In this document: positions 1-8,939 of the stretch, piece by piece
How positions within the stretch are numbered: position 1 is the stretch's first letter
How the letters are laid out: each line of letters begins with the position of its first letter
Assembly (NCBI GenBank): GCA_023389595.1
Contig: JAEWEF010000085.1
Coordinates: 1-47,099, forward strand
Direction: 5' to 3'
DNA: 47,099 nt
From: Fusobacteriota bacterium
GTDB taxonomy: Bacteria; Fusobacteriota; Fusobacteriia; Fusobacteriales; Fusobacteriaceae
Notes under the pieces: generated by a model
What the model saw: the letters and a program-made list of their open reading frames with translations, nothing else
Told to the model about the DNA's origin: nothing
The model's database searches: none
Made by a program: the position numbers and the translations under genes

Positions 1-45
1 TCCATCTAAAGTATTAGCAACTTCTAATTGATTTAAACTAAGCAT
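1..45 (-). CDS. 5' end of a gene cut by the window edge, possibly UvrD/PcrA-type helicase
   Basis: An ATG at 45 on the minus strand follows an AAAGGG ribosome binding site and opens a frame that runs off the window. It lies 14 bases beyond the stop of the penicillin-binding protein, so it is probably the next gene of the same transcription unit. The 15 visible residues (MLSLNQLEVANTLDG) resemble the Q-motif start of UvrD/PcrA/Rep helicases, where a similar LNxxQLEAV...DG stretch precedes the Walker A loop. The Walker A itself is outside the window, so the family call is only an inference. Confidence 0.4.
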   Translation of the reverse strand, partial: MLSLNQLEVANTLDG

Positions 46-59
46 ATTTATCCCTTTAA

Positions 60-2243
60 TTAGTTCCCAAGTAATCTATCAAATAAATTATCTTCAGACA
101 TATTATCAAACGAATTATTTTCATCAACAATATCTGCTTCCGGATTGAATGTTCCAGGAATTTCTTTAATTGTATCTTCTTCATTAAATTCTTGTTCAAC
201 ATATGGAGAACTATTTCCAATCACATAGTCATCCATGTTAAATAATGTAGCTATACCATTAGAATATTTTTCTGAACTTTCTACCTGTATATTCCCTCTT
301 TTAGATACAACTTTACTTCCTTCCGAAGATATTAATCCTGTGTACAAATCTATACTTTGTTCTGTAACATTTCCAGTTTCTAAACTATCAGCTAAATAAG
401 AGAATTTACCAGGATCATAAAGTTTTTGATTTATTAATTCTTGATAATAATTTTTCCACAGAGGTGCAACGCTACCTCCACCAGTAAATCTACCGTATAT
501 AGGTTTATTGTCATCTCTTCCTATATATGCGACTGTTACATATTCAGGAGTAATTCCTGCAAACCAAACTGTTCTATTTTCATTTGTTGTTCCAGTTTTT
601 CCTCCTTGTTCTATAGGTTTTCCATTTTTATATACCCTAGCACCAGAAGCTGTTCCGTTAGCTACAACATTTTTTAACATAGCAGTTATTACACTTGCGT
701 CTGACGGCTCAACAATTTTTTCATTATTTATTTCTTTTTCATAAACAACTTTTCCAAAACTATCTTCAACAGATTTAACTATATAAGAATCTATTTTATA
801 TCCTCCATTTATAAAAATAGCATAGTTCAATGCTAGCCTAAGAGGTGTAGCCTCTACCGTACCAAGTGCGGCAGTTAAATCTTTAACTTCTCCATCAAAA
901 GATAATTGTTTAGCGAATTCATTAAATTTTTCTGTTCCAGTTCCTTCTAACAATTTTATTGCAATAGTATTTATAGATTTATTTAATGCAGTAACTAAAG
1001 TGTTATTTCCACTATATTTTCCTCCATAATTTTTTGGAGCCCATTTACCATAAGCTATATACTTATCTTCTAATACATTAGTAGGAGCATATCCATTGTT
1101 TAATGCATTTAAATATACAAAAGGTTTTATTGCTGATCCAACTTGTCTTTTTGCCATCAATGCTCTATTGAAATTTTTAGCTTTAAAATCTTTTCCTCCA
1201 ACCATTGAAACTATTCCACCTAATGGATCTACTGTTATCATTCCTCCATCAAGATCTTTATTTTTTAAAACTGAATAATTTTCAAATACATTTTTTGCAA
1301 TTTTTTGATGTTGTAAATCAACCGTAGTATAAACTTTAAATCCCCCTCTGTATATGCTATTTTCTGGTAATATTTCCTGTAAAAAATCTTCAACCGCACC
1401 AGTAACTTCTGGATTAAAATAAAATTGTTTTTTACTTTTTCTATAAATTATAGATGTATTTTCATCTGCAACCACACCATCATCTTCAACTACAAATTTA
1501 TGTTGCAAAGCTTTTTCATACTCTTCTTTTGTAATTTTTTTATCCTCATACATTTCTTTTAAAACAACTCTTTGTCTTTGTATGGCACTATCCAATTTAT
1601 TTATAGGATCATATTTTGATGGCCTATTAGGTATACCAGCTAACAGAGCAGATTCAGCTATATTAAGTTCAGACAAGTCTTTTTTTAGAAAATTTTTAGC
1701 AGCAGTTTTAACTCCGTAATATCCTGATCCGTAATATATTTCATTAAGATATTTCTCAAAAATTTCATCTTTAGTATATTTTCTTTCTATTTCTATTGTT
1801 ATTATTAATTCTTTTATTTTTCTCGACAATTTTTTTTCAGAAGTTAGAAAAGCATTTTTAGCTAATTGTTGTGTTAAAGTACTGGCTCCTTGTGCTGCTT
1901 TCCCTATTTTAATATCATGTATTAAAGCTCCCAAAATTCTAATTGGATTAACACCAAAATGGTTATAAAAAGATTTATCTTCTATAGATAAAAATGCATT
2001 TTTTAAATTATCTGGAACTTCACTTATCTTTACCAGTTCTCTCGATTCTTCATATAAGGTATCTATAACTTCTCCATTCTTATCGTATAAAACTGTTGGT
2101 AATGAAGGTGTGTATTCCTCTACTAATTCCTCAACATTGTTGAGTTCTAATCTATATTTTGTATATATACCAAAACCTAAAATTAAAAATAGCACGAAAA
2201 TTAAAGAGAAAGTTTTTATTATAAATTTTAATGTTTTTTTCAT
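60..2243 (-). CDS. mrcA: Class A penicillin-binding protein 1A (glycosyltransferase/transpeptidase)
   Basis: This bifunctional peptidoglycan synthase polymerises glycan strands and cross-links stem peptides at the outer face of the inner membrane. Residues about 8-28 form a membrane anchor. The glycosyltransferase domain follows, with the EDKSF catalytic glutamate near residue 89 and the QGASTLTQQLAKN block near 119-131. The transpeptidase domain has SAIK (about 371-374, acylated serine), SIN (about 424-426) and KTGTT (about 550-554). All catalytic motifs are intact and the length (727 aa) is normal. Two ATG codons lie in tandem at the start; the second is chosen because it is 6 bases from AAGGAG, while the first (2246) is only 3 bases away and overlaps the rlmN stop as ATGA. 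Either way it is translationally coupled to rlmN. Confidence 0.95.
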   Translation of the reverse strand: MKKTLKFIIKTFSLIFVLFLILGFGIYTKYRLELNNVEELVEEYTPSLPTVLYDKNGEVIDTLYEESRELVKISEVPDNLKNAFLSIEDKSFYNHFGVNPIRILGALIHDIKIGKAAQGASTLTQQLAKNAFLTSEKKLSRKIKELIITIEIERKYTKDEIFEKYLNEIYYGSGYYGVKTAAKNFLKKDLSELNIAESALLAGIPNRPSKYDPINKLDSAIQRQRVVLKEMYEDKKITKEEYEKALQHKFVVEDDGVVADENTSIIYRKSKKQFYFNPEVTGAVEDFLQEILPENSIYRGGFKVYTTVDLQHQKIAKNVFENYSVLKNKDLDGGMITVDPLGGIVSMVGGKDFKAKNFNRALMAKRQVGSAIKPFVYLNALNNGYAPTNVLEDKYIAYGKWAPKNYGGKYSGNNTLVTALNKSINTIAIKLLEGTGTEKFNEFAKQLSFDGEVKDLTAALGTVEATPLRLALNYAIFINGGYKIDSYIVKSVEDSFGKVVYEKEINNEKIVEPSDASVITAMLKNVVANGTASGARVYKNGKPIEQGGKTGTTNENRTVWFAGITPEYVTVAYIGRDDNKPIYGRFTGGGSVAPLWKNYYQELINQKLYDPGKFSYLADSLETGNVTEQSIDLYTGLISSEGSKVVSKRGNIQVESSEKYSNGIATLFNMDDYVIGNSSPYVEQEFNEEDTIKEIPGTFNPEADIVDENNSFDNMSEDNLFDRLLGN

Positions 2244-3325
2244 CATTGACTCCTTTTGTTTCTCTGTCTAAGTTGACCGCAAGCTCCGTCTATATCCGCT
2301 CCTTTTTCTTGTCTAAGAGTAACATTCACCTTTCTTACATTTTTTAAATATTCATAAAATTTATTAATTTGTTTCATACTAGGTCTTTCTAACTCGACAT
2401 TTTCGATTGGATTGTAAGGTATGAGATTTACAACGTGATCAAAATTATGTACAAAATCAGCTAGTGAATTCGCATCAATTTCAGAAACGTTAAAATCTTT
2501 AATTAGAATGTACTCAAACGTTATTCTTCTTTTTGTTCTTTTTTGATATTCAGTCAACACTGACAACAAATCTTCAAGCGGATATTTTTTATTTATCGGT
2601 ATTATCTTATCTCTCTTTTCATTTATTGCACTATGCAATGAAATTGCTAGTTCTACCGGTATATTTTCCAGCAAAATTCTCTCTATGCTTGGAATGTATC
2701 CAGAAGTTGAAATGCAAATTTTTCTCTTAGAAATATTTAGACCATTTTCTGAAGAAATTATATTTAAAGATTTTGTAACATTATCTAAATTTAATAATGG
2801 CTCTCCCATTCCCATAAAAACTATATTGTTTATGACTTCATTTTTCTTTCTTATTCTTCTCTCTACTGTATATATCTGGTTTATTATCTCACTTGTCGAA
2901 AGATTTCTTTCGTAACCATCCTTTCCAGTTGCACAGAAAGAGCATTTGACTGGACATCCAACCTGTGACGAAATACAAAGTGTTATTCTCTTTTCTTTAT
3001 TTTTTGAATCTAAATGACGTAACAAAACTGTTTCTATTGTGTTTCCGTCTTCAAGTTGAAATAAAAATTTTTCAGTATTATCTATTTTAGAAATTTTATG
3101 GTCTATTAAGTTTAAAAATTGTATGTAGCTCTTTTCGGCTAACAATTCTCTATCTTTCATAGATATGTTAGTCATATCGTCAAAATTTCTCACAATTTTC
3201 TTGTGCAACCATTTAAATATTTCTTTACTATAAAATTTTTTCATTCCTAAATCTAAAATAAATTCATTTAATTCTTCTATATCCATAGATAGTATATTTT
3301 TTTTAAAATTATTATCCAATTTCAT
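2243..3325 (-). CDS. rlmN: 23S rRNA (adenine-2503-C2)-methyltransferase RlmN, radical SAM
   Basis: RlmN methylates C2 of A2503 in 23S rRNA, and in some bacteria A37 of tRNAs. The radical-SAM cysteine triad CxxxCxxC is visible as CPVKCSFC near residues 124-131. The GxGEPLLN segment (GMGEPLLN) and the C-terminal DGACGQL block carrying the methyl-accepting cysteine near residue 349 are both present. The length of 360 aa is typical. Of two tandem ATGs, the second (3325) is better spaced from GAGG. The stop overlaps the start of the penicillin-binding protein, so the two form an operon. Confidence 0.95.
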   Translation of the reverse strand: MKLDNNFKKNILSMDIEELNEFILDLGMKKFYSKEIFKWLHKKIVRNFDDMTNISMKDRELLAEKSYIQFLNLIDHKISKIDNTEKFLFQLEDGNTIETVLLRHLDSKNKEKRITLCISSQVGCPVKCSFCATGKDGYERNLSTSEIINQIYTVERRIRKKNEVINNIVFMGMGEPLLNLDNVTKSLNIISSENGLNISKRKICISTSGYIPSIERILLENIPVELAISLHSAINEKRDKIIPINKKYPLEDLLSVLTEYQKRTKRRITFEYILIKDFNVSEIDANSLADFVHNFDHVVNLIPYNPIENVELERPSMKQINKFYEYLKNVRKVNVTLRQEKGADIDGACGQLRQRNKRSQ

Positions 3326-3391
3326 CATTCCTCATAAAAAATTTATCATTATATTTTAACATATTTTTATATTTTTCAAAATAACAAAAAT

Positions 3392-3420
3392 AAAAAAAGT
3401 TCGATATAAATCGAACTTTT
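3392..3420 (-). terminator. Rho-independent terminator after the 94-aa gene
   Basis: A 10-bp perfect stem (3395-3404 with 3411-3420) closes a six-base loop. In the minus direction it is followed by a T-rich tract. It lies 10 bases past the stop of the small gene at 3430-3714 and upstream of rlmN, so rlmN needs its own promoter in the 3330-3390 region or depends on readthrough. Confidence 0.8.
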
Positions 3421-3429
3421 AAACAATTT

Positions 3430-3714
3430 TTAAAAAGATAGAATATGACATTCAACTTCATACCAAAGCCCTTCATCGTCTTCTCCAAAAATCACATCGA
3501 AACTTATTTGAAAATTCTCTAAATTAATTATATATGAATTACTTTCTTCATCTTTACTGAAATTAATTTTTTTGAATTTAGTGTTTACTAACAGATTCCT
3601 TATGTCTTCTCTTGATTCAAAGAGTTCTATCAAATCTTCCTCGAAGTCGAATCCCATTTCAATAAATTTATCGTTTATATTTTTTATTCTTTTTAAAGAT
3701 AACTCATCTAGCAT
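3430..3714 (-). CDS. Small acidic protein of unknown function
   Basis: This is a 94-residue protein with an AAGGAATATT-ATG start. I do not recognise a family. It is acidic and soluble, with a predicted helical N-terminal half (runs of E/D/L/I) and a beta-rich C-terminal half ending in an aromatic and acidic stretch around GLWYEVECH. There is no signal peptide or membrane segment. It sits 19 bases after the L,D-transpeptidase gene on the same strand and is followed by a terminator, so it is the last gene of a two-gene unit. Codon use matches the neighbours. Confidence 0.75.
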   Translation of the reverse strand: MLDELSLKRIKNINDKFIEMGFDFEEDLIELFESREDIRNLLVNTKFKKINFSKDEESNSYIINLENFQISFDVIFGEDDEGLWYEVECHILSF

Positions 3715-3733
3715 AATATTCCTTTATAAAATT

Positions 3734-4936
3734 TTAGAAAGATATAAAGTAAACTCCTTCATCAATTTTTTGTGTGTTACTATTTTTATTCTGATTTTTT
3801 ATTATCCAATCAAATAAAAATCTTGCATGTGGTTCTGTAGTTCTAATACATTTTCTTGTACCAGAAAAAGTTCCAAGACTTGCTTCCTTATGTTTCATGT
3901 AAAATTCTCTATTCACTTCTTCTTGAAGATTCATAGGAGTTCCATGTATATATCCGCCACCGCAAAATCTTATTGCATATCTGGCAGTTCCTTGTTTTTG
4001 TCCATTTTCATCGTTGTATTGCATAACGAATCTACCAAAAGCTGCAGTAAAAAATCCCTTAGGAGTTTCGAATCCTAAAGCACTTGTTATTCCAGTTTTA
4101 CTATAAACATAAGATATTAATGCCCAAACTCCATCATTTTGTTTTTCAAATATCATAACATTTTGATTGGTAGTATCTATAGCTACAACTTTTTTAAAAT
4201 CTGGAGTAATAGACGGAATTTTTGTCAATTTATTATTTGGTACCATTACTTCATCTGGTATAGAAAGAACCTTTACTCTTGATGTAGTTGCCCCCTTAGA
4301 CAAAACTTTTAGAACTGATCTATCTGGCACATATATTTTTTCTCCAGTAGCTATAGATGCAGTTTTTAAATTTTGATCTGCAGTAGTTCCATATTTATCA
4401 ACATCTTGTTGTAAATTTTCATTATTTGGGTTTGGCACATAAGTACTAGTACTGTAAAGTTCTTCTCCATTTGCCACGGCATCTTCAATAAATTCTTCCA
4501 GCTCTTTAATTTTTTCTAAAGCAAGTTGAAATCTGAAAACTCTTTTCTGTACAACATTTGAAGAAATATATCCGGTTGAACCATTATTAAGTAAAATTTT
4601 ATACCAAATATTTCCTTTGTATTTTACTTTTTCAAGCACTCTTAATTTTTGTCCGTATCCATACTTAGTTATAACATTAGATTCGGTAGTCGGATTTTCT
4701 CTAACGTTAGCAACTCTAGTTTGTACAAAAACATAATCTAGTATATCGGGATGACCTCCCTTATATTTTTCATCAAATCTTATATTATTTGGTATTTTAT
4801 TTGTAAAAACTGATATAGTTTCTATCTTATCTTTATAAATATCACTAGATTTTGTATCTTCAGCTAACAAAGTGTTATTTCCTATGAAAATACTTATTCC
4901 TAATAACAATGTAAATATTTTATTTCTTAAATTCAT
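3734..4936 (-). CDS. Exported SH3-domain / YkuD-type L,D-transpeptidase
   Basis: This protein probably makes L,D cross-links in peptidoglycan or attaches proteins to it. A signal peptide covers residues 1-25 (hydrophobic core, LLA-E cleavage region). A bacterial SH3 domain spans about residues 68-131 (VANVRENP... GSTGYISS). The YkuD catalytic domain starts near residue 240 and has the conserved histidine in IHGTP (H331) and a catalytic cysteine in KCIRTT (C363). The usual SHGC(I/V)(R/N) signature reads SGTRKCIR here, so the glycine before the cysteine is lysine and the His-to-Cys spacing is long. The gene has its own promoter at 4976-5004. The ribosome binding site (AAGGGG) is rather far from the ATG, so the start is moderately certain. 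Confidence 0.85.
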   Translation of the reverse strand: MNLRNKIFTLLLGISIFIGNNTLLAEDTKSSDIYKDKIETISVFTNKIPNNIRFDEKYKGGHPDILDYVFVQTRVANVRENPTTESNVITKYGYGQKLRVLEKVKYKGNIWYKILLNNGSTGYISSNVVQKRVFRFQLALEKIKELEEFIEDAVANGEELYSTSTYVPNPNNENLQQDVDKYGTTADQNLKTASIATGEKIYVPDRSVLKVLSKGATTSRVKVLSIPDEVMVPNNKLTKIPSITPDFKKVVAIDTTNQNVMIFEKQNDGVWALISYVYSKTGITSALGFETPKGFFTAAFGRFVMQYNDENGQKQGTARYAIRFCGGGYIHGTPMNLQEEVNREFYMKHKEASLGTFSGTRKCIRTTEPHARFLFDWIIKNQNKNSNTQKIDEGVYFISF

Positions 4937-4975
4937 AGTTTAACAGTTTATCCCCTTTCTAGAATATTCCCTTAA

Positions 4976-5004
4976 ATTCTAACATATTTTACATTTTTTA
5001 TCAA
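4976..5004 (-). promoter_or_regulatory. Sigma70-type promoter of the L,D-transpeptidase gene
   Basis: On the minus strand TTGATA (4999-5004) and TAGAAT (4976-4981) are separated by 17 bases. This lies about 40 bases upstream of the start codon and directly after the broken methyltransferase gene. Confidence 0.6.
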
Positions 5005-5018
5005 GATGCAAATCCTTT

Positions 5019-6227
5019 CTAAACTTTATAATACTTTGAAATCAATTTATCTATTAAAGTATCTATTCCTAAAAATTCTTTAAATTTATTATGAGAATCT
5101 AATATTTTTTTGTCAACTGGACTGTCATTTTTTATGGCTCTGATTAATAAATTTTTAGGAGAATGTTCTAAATCTATAAATTCTATAATATCTGTTTTAT
5201 ACCCACATAATTGTAAACTTGATACTCTGTAACAGTCTGTGGCTAAACTCAAAAATCTCTCAAGAGTTATTCCATTATTTGCTACTGGTAACATTTTTGA
5301 AAATATCTGCGAACTTTTTTCTATTTTTTTGAAAAAATTCATGTTGACAACACGGAACTGAGAGTATAGCACTTGCATTTAATTCTAGTCCTTTTAAAAT
5401 AGCATAATCTGTGGCATTATCACAGGCATGTAAAGAAATTACCATATCTATATTTTTTCTGTCATTATAGTTTTGTATATCCCCGTTGATAAATTTAATT
5501 TTGTCATATTTCAACTCTTTCGATATTTTGTTGCAAGTTTCTATGACATCTTTTTTTAAATCTATTCCTATTATTTTAAATTTTTCTAACTTTAAAACAT
5601 TTTTTAGATAATAATATATAGCGAATGTGAGATATGACTTCCCACAACCGAAATCTAATATGCTTATTTCATCTCCAGCAATATTTTTCTTTTTCAAGTC
5701 ATTTATAACGTCTTTTATAAATTCTAAATACTTATTTATTTGAACGAATTTATTATAATGACTTTTAAAAACCTTTCCTTCACTAGACATTATTCCTAAA
5801 TGAATTAAAAAATCTATTTTTTCTCCGTCTTTTAATATATAATTTTTAGTTTTGTTGTGTGAAAGATCTCTAGATAATAAATGATTTTCTTTTTCTTTTA
5901 AGCTAAAGTTTTTATTTTTTTTGATATAATTATATCTCTACCAACTTTTTTTATGTTTATCTGTTTAAAATTTTCTAAATACTCAATTAAGTAATTTTCT
6001 ATTATTTTTTTATTATCTTCTATAATTTTTATATTTTCGTGATAAGCTTTATTATCTTTAAATTTTTCTAGCTGTAAATTTAAAACACCTTTTATCATTA
6101 TTGGTCTTATTATAATTTTATCGTGTCCACCATTAATTTTATCCGAGAAAATAATTTTTTCTAAATCATTACAATTTGATTTTTGTATTTCTTCAATCAA
6201 AATATTAAAAATATTTTCTTTTTTCAT
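5019..6227 (-). pseudogene. SAM-dependent methyltransferase (Methyltransferase_32-like), disrupted by two frameshifts
   Basis: Three frames together rebuild one protein of about 400 aa. Piece 1 (6227 to about 5915) is an N-terminal domain ending ...GRDIIISKK. Piece 2 (about 5915-5335) begins LSRDLSHNKTKNYILKDG, upstream of the first ATG in its own frame (5790), and carries the SAM-binding loop ILDFGCGKSYL and the VPCCQHE motif. Piece 3 (about 5335-5019) carries NNGITLERFLSLATD and IEFIDLEHSPKNLLIRA, which normally follow VPCCQHE in this family. The first break is at an A8 run (5915-5922, one base short); the second is at adjoining T6/A7 runs (5324-5337, one base extra). The changes cancel. 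It could be a genuine pseudogene or sequencing error in homopolymers. It lies 2 bases after the COG0523 GTPase gene. Substrate unknown. Confidence 0.85.
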
Positions 6228-6229
6228 AT

Positions 6230-7120
6230 TTAGTCCTTTTTTAATGCTTTATTTAATTTTTCTTCATCTAAATTTTTACCTATTAGTATAATTTTACTTT
6301 CTTTCATTTCAGCAGTAGGATACATTTCAAAATTTTTATTAACCAATTCAAACTCTCCCCAATATCCATTAATTTTTAGAAACCCCTTACCTCTATAAAC
6401 TTTTCCATAATCCTTTCTTAAAAGTTTATGCATAAACTTTCCAAATTCTTCCATGTCGGTTATGTTTAAATTGGTCAACGAATAAGTTTTAAGTTCAGGA
6501 TGTATTTCTAGCTTAAAATCTATTAAATCTTTATTCATGCTATCATTAAGTATATATTTCCACCAATCGTCATCAAAAAATCTATACTCTTTATCCACCA
6601 CAATCAAATTTTTATTTAGTAGCTCTATTTCTTTTTTTATCTCAGATATTAAATTTTTGTTAGCATCTTCTAATTTAGTCAATAAAACTTGATGTGCATT
6701 TGCAATTTGATCCAAATATAAATTTCCAAATTCCTCTTTGTATTCATAAAAACAATTTACATCTACCATAGTTACAGGATTTAAGATATTTATAGGGACA
6801 TCTTTAATTGTCCCAAGAGATCTTATTATAGTACTTAAAGATCCTATACCAGTTGGTTCTATTATTAAATAATCCGGATCTATATCGTTATAAATATTTC
6901 TTATAGAAGTTCTAAAATCAGATAACATAGAACAGCAAATACATCCATCAGAAATTGACCAGGTAGTTATTTCATCATTACCGAGTATATCTTTGTCTAT
7001 ATTTATATCGGCGTACTCATTTTCTAAAACTAAATATGTTCCGACTATTCTTCTCGATAATTTTTTTATAAAAGTTGTTTTCCCTGCACCTAAAAATCCA
7101 GAAACAATAAGTATGTTCAT
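6230..7120 (-). CDS. COG0523 (CobW/P47K-type) metal-chaperone GTPase
   Basis: G3E-family P-loop GTPases of this group insert or deliver metals, often zinc, and occasionally cobalt. The Walker A motif GFLGAGKTT is at residues 8-16. The metal-binding CxCC signature reads CICC at residues 60-63, the Walker B-like region is EPTGIGSL, and the TKLEDA base-recognition segment (TKxD-like) follows near 150. The C-terminal CobW_C domain contains KGFLKI near 245. The length of 296 aa is usual. It is followed after 2 bases by the broken methyltransferase and preceded by the proS terminator. No cobalamin gene adjoins it, so a zinc-related role is more likely than CobW proper; this is inference. Confidence 0.88.
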   Translation of the reverse strand: MNILIVSGFLGAGKTTFIKKLSRRIVGTYLVLENEYADINIDKDILGNDEITTWSISDGCICCSMLSDFRTSIRNIYNDIDPDYLIIEPTGIGSLSTIIRSLGTIKDVPINILNPVTMVDVNCFYEYKEEFGNLYLDQIANAHQVLLTKLEDANKNLISEIKKEIELLNKNLIVVDKEYRFFDDDWWKYILNDSMNKDLIDFKLEIHPELKTYSLTNLNITDMEEFGKFMHKLLRKDYGKVYRGKGFLKINGYWGEFELVNKNFEMYPTAEMKESKIILIGKNLDEEKLNKALKKD

Positions 7121-7142
7121 ATTATTTTCTACTCCTTTTTAG

Positions 7143-7170
7143 AAAAAAGCACCTAGTAAAAACTAAGTGC
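7143..7170 (-). terminator. Rho-independent terminator after proS
   Basis: An 8-bp stem (7149-7156 with 7163-7170, one G-T pair) is followed on the minus strand by six T residues. It starts 8 bases after the proS stop. Confidence 0.8.
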
Positions 7171-7177
7171 AATTATC

Positions 7178-8881
7178 CTAGTAAGTTTTCATTAATTCAT
7201 TTATTTTATTTGTAACTTCTGTTATTTTTATTTCTATTACTTCTCCAGTTTTTCTAATTTTAAGTTCGACTATTCCATCGTTTACTTTTTTCCCTACAAC
7301 TATTCTAAAAGGATATCCTATTAAATCGGCATCTTTGAATTTAAATCCATTTCTCTCATCTCTGTCGTCTAGTACACAATCTATATTGTTATTCCATAAT
7401 TCATCATAAATTTCTTCAGATACCTTCATTTGTATTTCATCTTTAATAGAAGCTGGTATTACATTTACCACATATGGAGCTATTATACTAGGCCAAACTA
7501 TTCCGTTGTCATCATAATTTTGTTCTATAGCTGCAGCTAAAGTTCTAGAAACTCCTATTCCATAGCACCCCATAATCATTACTTTGCTTTCTCCTTTTTC
7601 ATCTAGATAATTTGCTTTCAAAGCTTCAGAATATTTTGTTCCTAATTTAAATATATGTCCACATTCTATTCCTCTAGCACTGTGTAATTTACCATTAGAA
7701 TAAAGACAACAATCTCCCTCTTTTGCTTTTCTTATATCAGAAATCACATCTGCTTTATAATCTTTTCCATAATTAACATTCACAAAATGATAATCGTCTT
7801 TATTAGCTCCAACAACATGGTTTGGTAGATTAACTATAGATTCGTCAGCAATAATTTTTAAAGTTTTTATATCGATAGGACCTATGAACCCTTTAGTAAG
7901 TCCACATTTAAATATTTCTTCTTCTGTAGCTAGCTCTACTGCAACCGTATTCAGAAGATTTTTCAATTTTATTTCATTTACTTCTAAATCTCCTCTTATT
8001 AATACTAAATATAGTTCATCTGTCGCCATATTTTTATAAACCATACTTTTAACAGTTTTGTTCATGTCAACTTTTAAAAAATCAGAAACCTCTTCTATAG
8101 TTTTTGAATTAGGAGTGTGAACAAGTTCCCTATCTTTTTTTATTTCTTCCGGCAAATTAATAAGTTTGCTGACTGCCGTTTCTACATTGGCAGCATAATC
8201 ACAACCGTCTGAATATATTATTTCATCTTCTCCAGATTCGGCAAGAACATGAAATTCTTTTGAACCGCTACCTCCTATAGCTCCAGAATCTGCATCTACA
8301 GCTCTGAATTTTAAACCACATCTACTAAAAATTCTGCTATATGTTTCTTCCATATTATTAAATTCTTTGTCTAAAGATTCTTGAGAAGTGTGAAAAGAAT
8401 ATGCATCTTTCATAATAAATTCTCTTCCTCTCATAAGTCCAAATCTAGGTCTTCTTTCATCTCTAAACTTAGTTTGAATTTGATATAAATTTAGTGGTAA
8501 AGATTTATATGATGATATATCGTTCCTAACTATATCTGTTATTACTTCTTCATGCGTTGGACCAAGTACAAAATCTCTTTCGTGTCTATCTTTTATTCTC
8601 ATAAGTTCTGGACCCATAACATCCCATCTTCCGCTTTCTTTCCAAATTTCAGACGGTTGTATTACTGGCATTAAAATCTCCTGAGCTCCAGATCTATTCA
8701 TCTCTTCTCTAACAATATTTTCTACTTTTTTCAGTGACCTATATCCAAATGGTAAATAAGAATAAACTCCACTAGCTATTTTTTTTATCATACCCGCTCT
8801 AAGCATTAGTATATGACTTATAACTTCAGCCTCTTTAGGAGTTTCTTTTAAAGTTTTTATATAAGATTTACTTAGCTTCAT
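7178..8881 (-). CDS. proS: Prolyl-tRNA synthetase (bacterial type with editing domain)
   Basis: This class II synthetase charges tRNA-Pro. Motif 2 is seen in the block RDERRPRFGLMRGREF near residues 137-152, with the following KDAYSFH. Motif 3 lies in GCYGIGVSRTLAA near residue 440. Between motifs 2 and 3, residues about 225-380 form the YbaK-like INS domain that removes mischarged Ala. The C-terminal anticodon-binding domain includes DDRDERNGFKFKDADLIG. The length of 567 aa matches the long bacterial form. The start is set by GGAGGAAG just upstream of the ATG. Confidence 0.97.
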   Translation of the reverse strand: MKLSKSYIKTLKETPKEAEVISHILMLRAGMIKKIASGVYSYLPFGYRSLKKVENIVREEMNRSGAQEILMPVIQPSEIWKESGRWDVMGPELMRIKDRHERDFVLGPTHEEVITDIVRNDISSYKSLPLNLYQIQTKFRDERRPRFGLMRGREFIMKDAYSFHTSQESLDKEFNNMEETYSRIFSRCGLKFRAVDADSGAIGGSGSKEFHVLAESGEDEIIYSDGCDYAANVETAVSKLINLPEEIKKDRELVHTPNSKTIEEVSDFLKVDMNKTVKSMVYKNMATDELYLVLIRGDLEVNEIKLKNLLNTVAVELATEEEIFKCGLTKGFIGPIDIKTLKIIADESIVNLPNHVVGANKDDYHFVNVNYGKDYKADVISDIRKAKEGDCCLYSNGKLHSARGIECGHIFKLGTKYSEALKANYLDEKGESKVMIMGCYGIGVSRTLAAAIEQNYDDNGIVWPSIIAPYVVNVIPASIKDEIQMKVSEEIYDELWNNNIDCVLDDRDERNGFKFKDADLIGYPFRIVVGKKVNDGIVELKIRKTGEVIEIKITEVTNKINELMKTY

Positions 8882-8939
8882 TCTTCCTCCAAAAATTTTT
8901 GTTTTGCAAAGTTAATTCTAACATAAAATATTACTTATG

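Noticed and set aside
5324..5337. A slippery-looking TTTTTTC-AAAAAAA stretch that could direct programmed -1 frameshifting in the methyltransferase gene
   Set aside because: The shift needed here is +1 (skip one base), not -1, and a second, opposite shift is needed at 5915-5922. Two independent indels explain it better than programmed recoding.
8882..8939. T-box leader before proS, hisS or aspS
   Set aside because: The space before proS is 58 bases, and hisS and aspS start inside or against the previous gene. No T-box sequence was seen.
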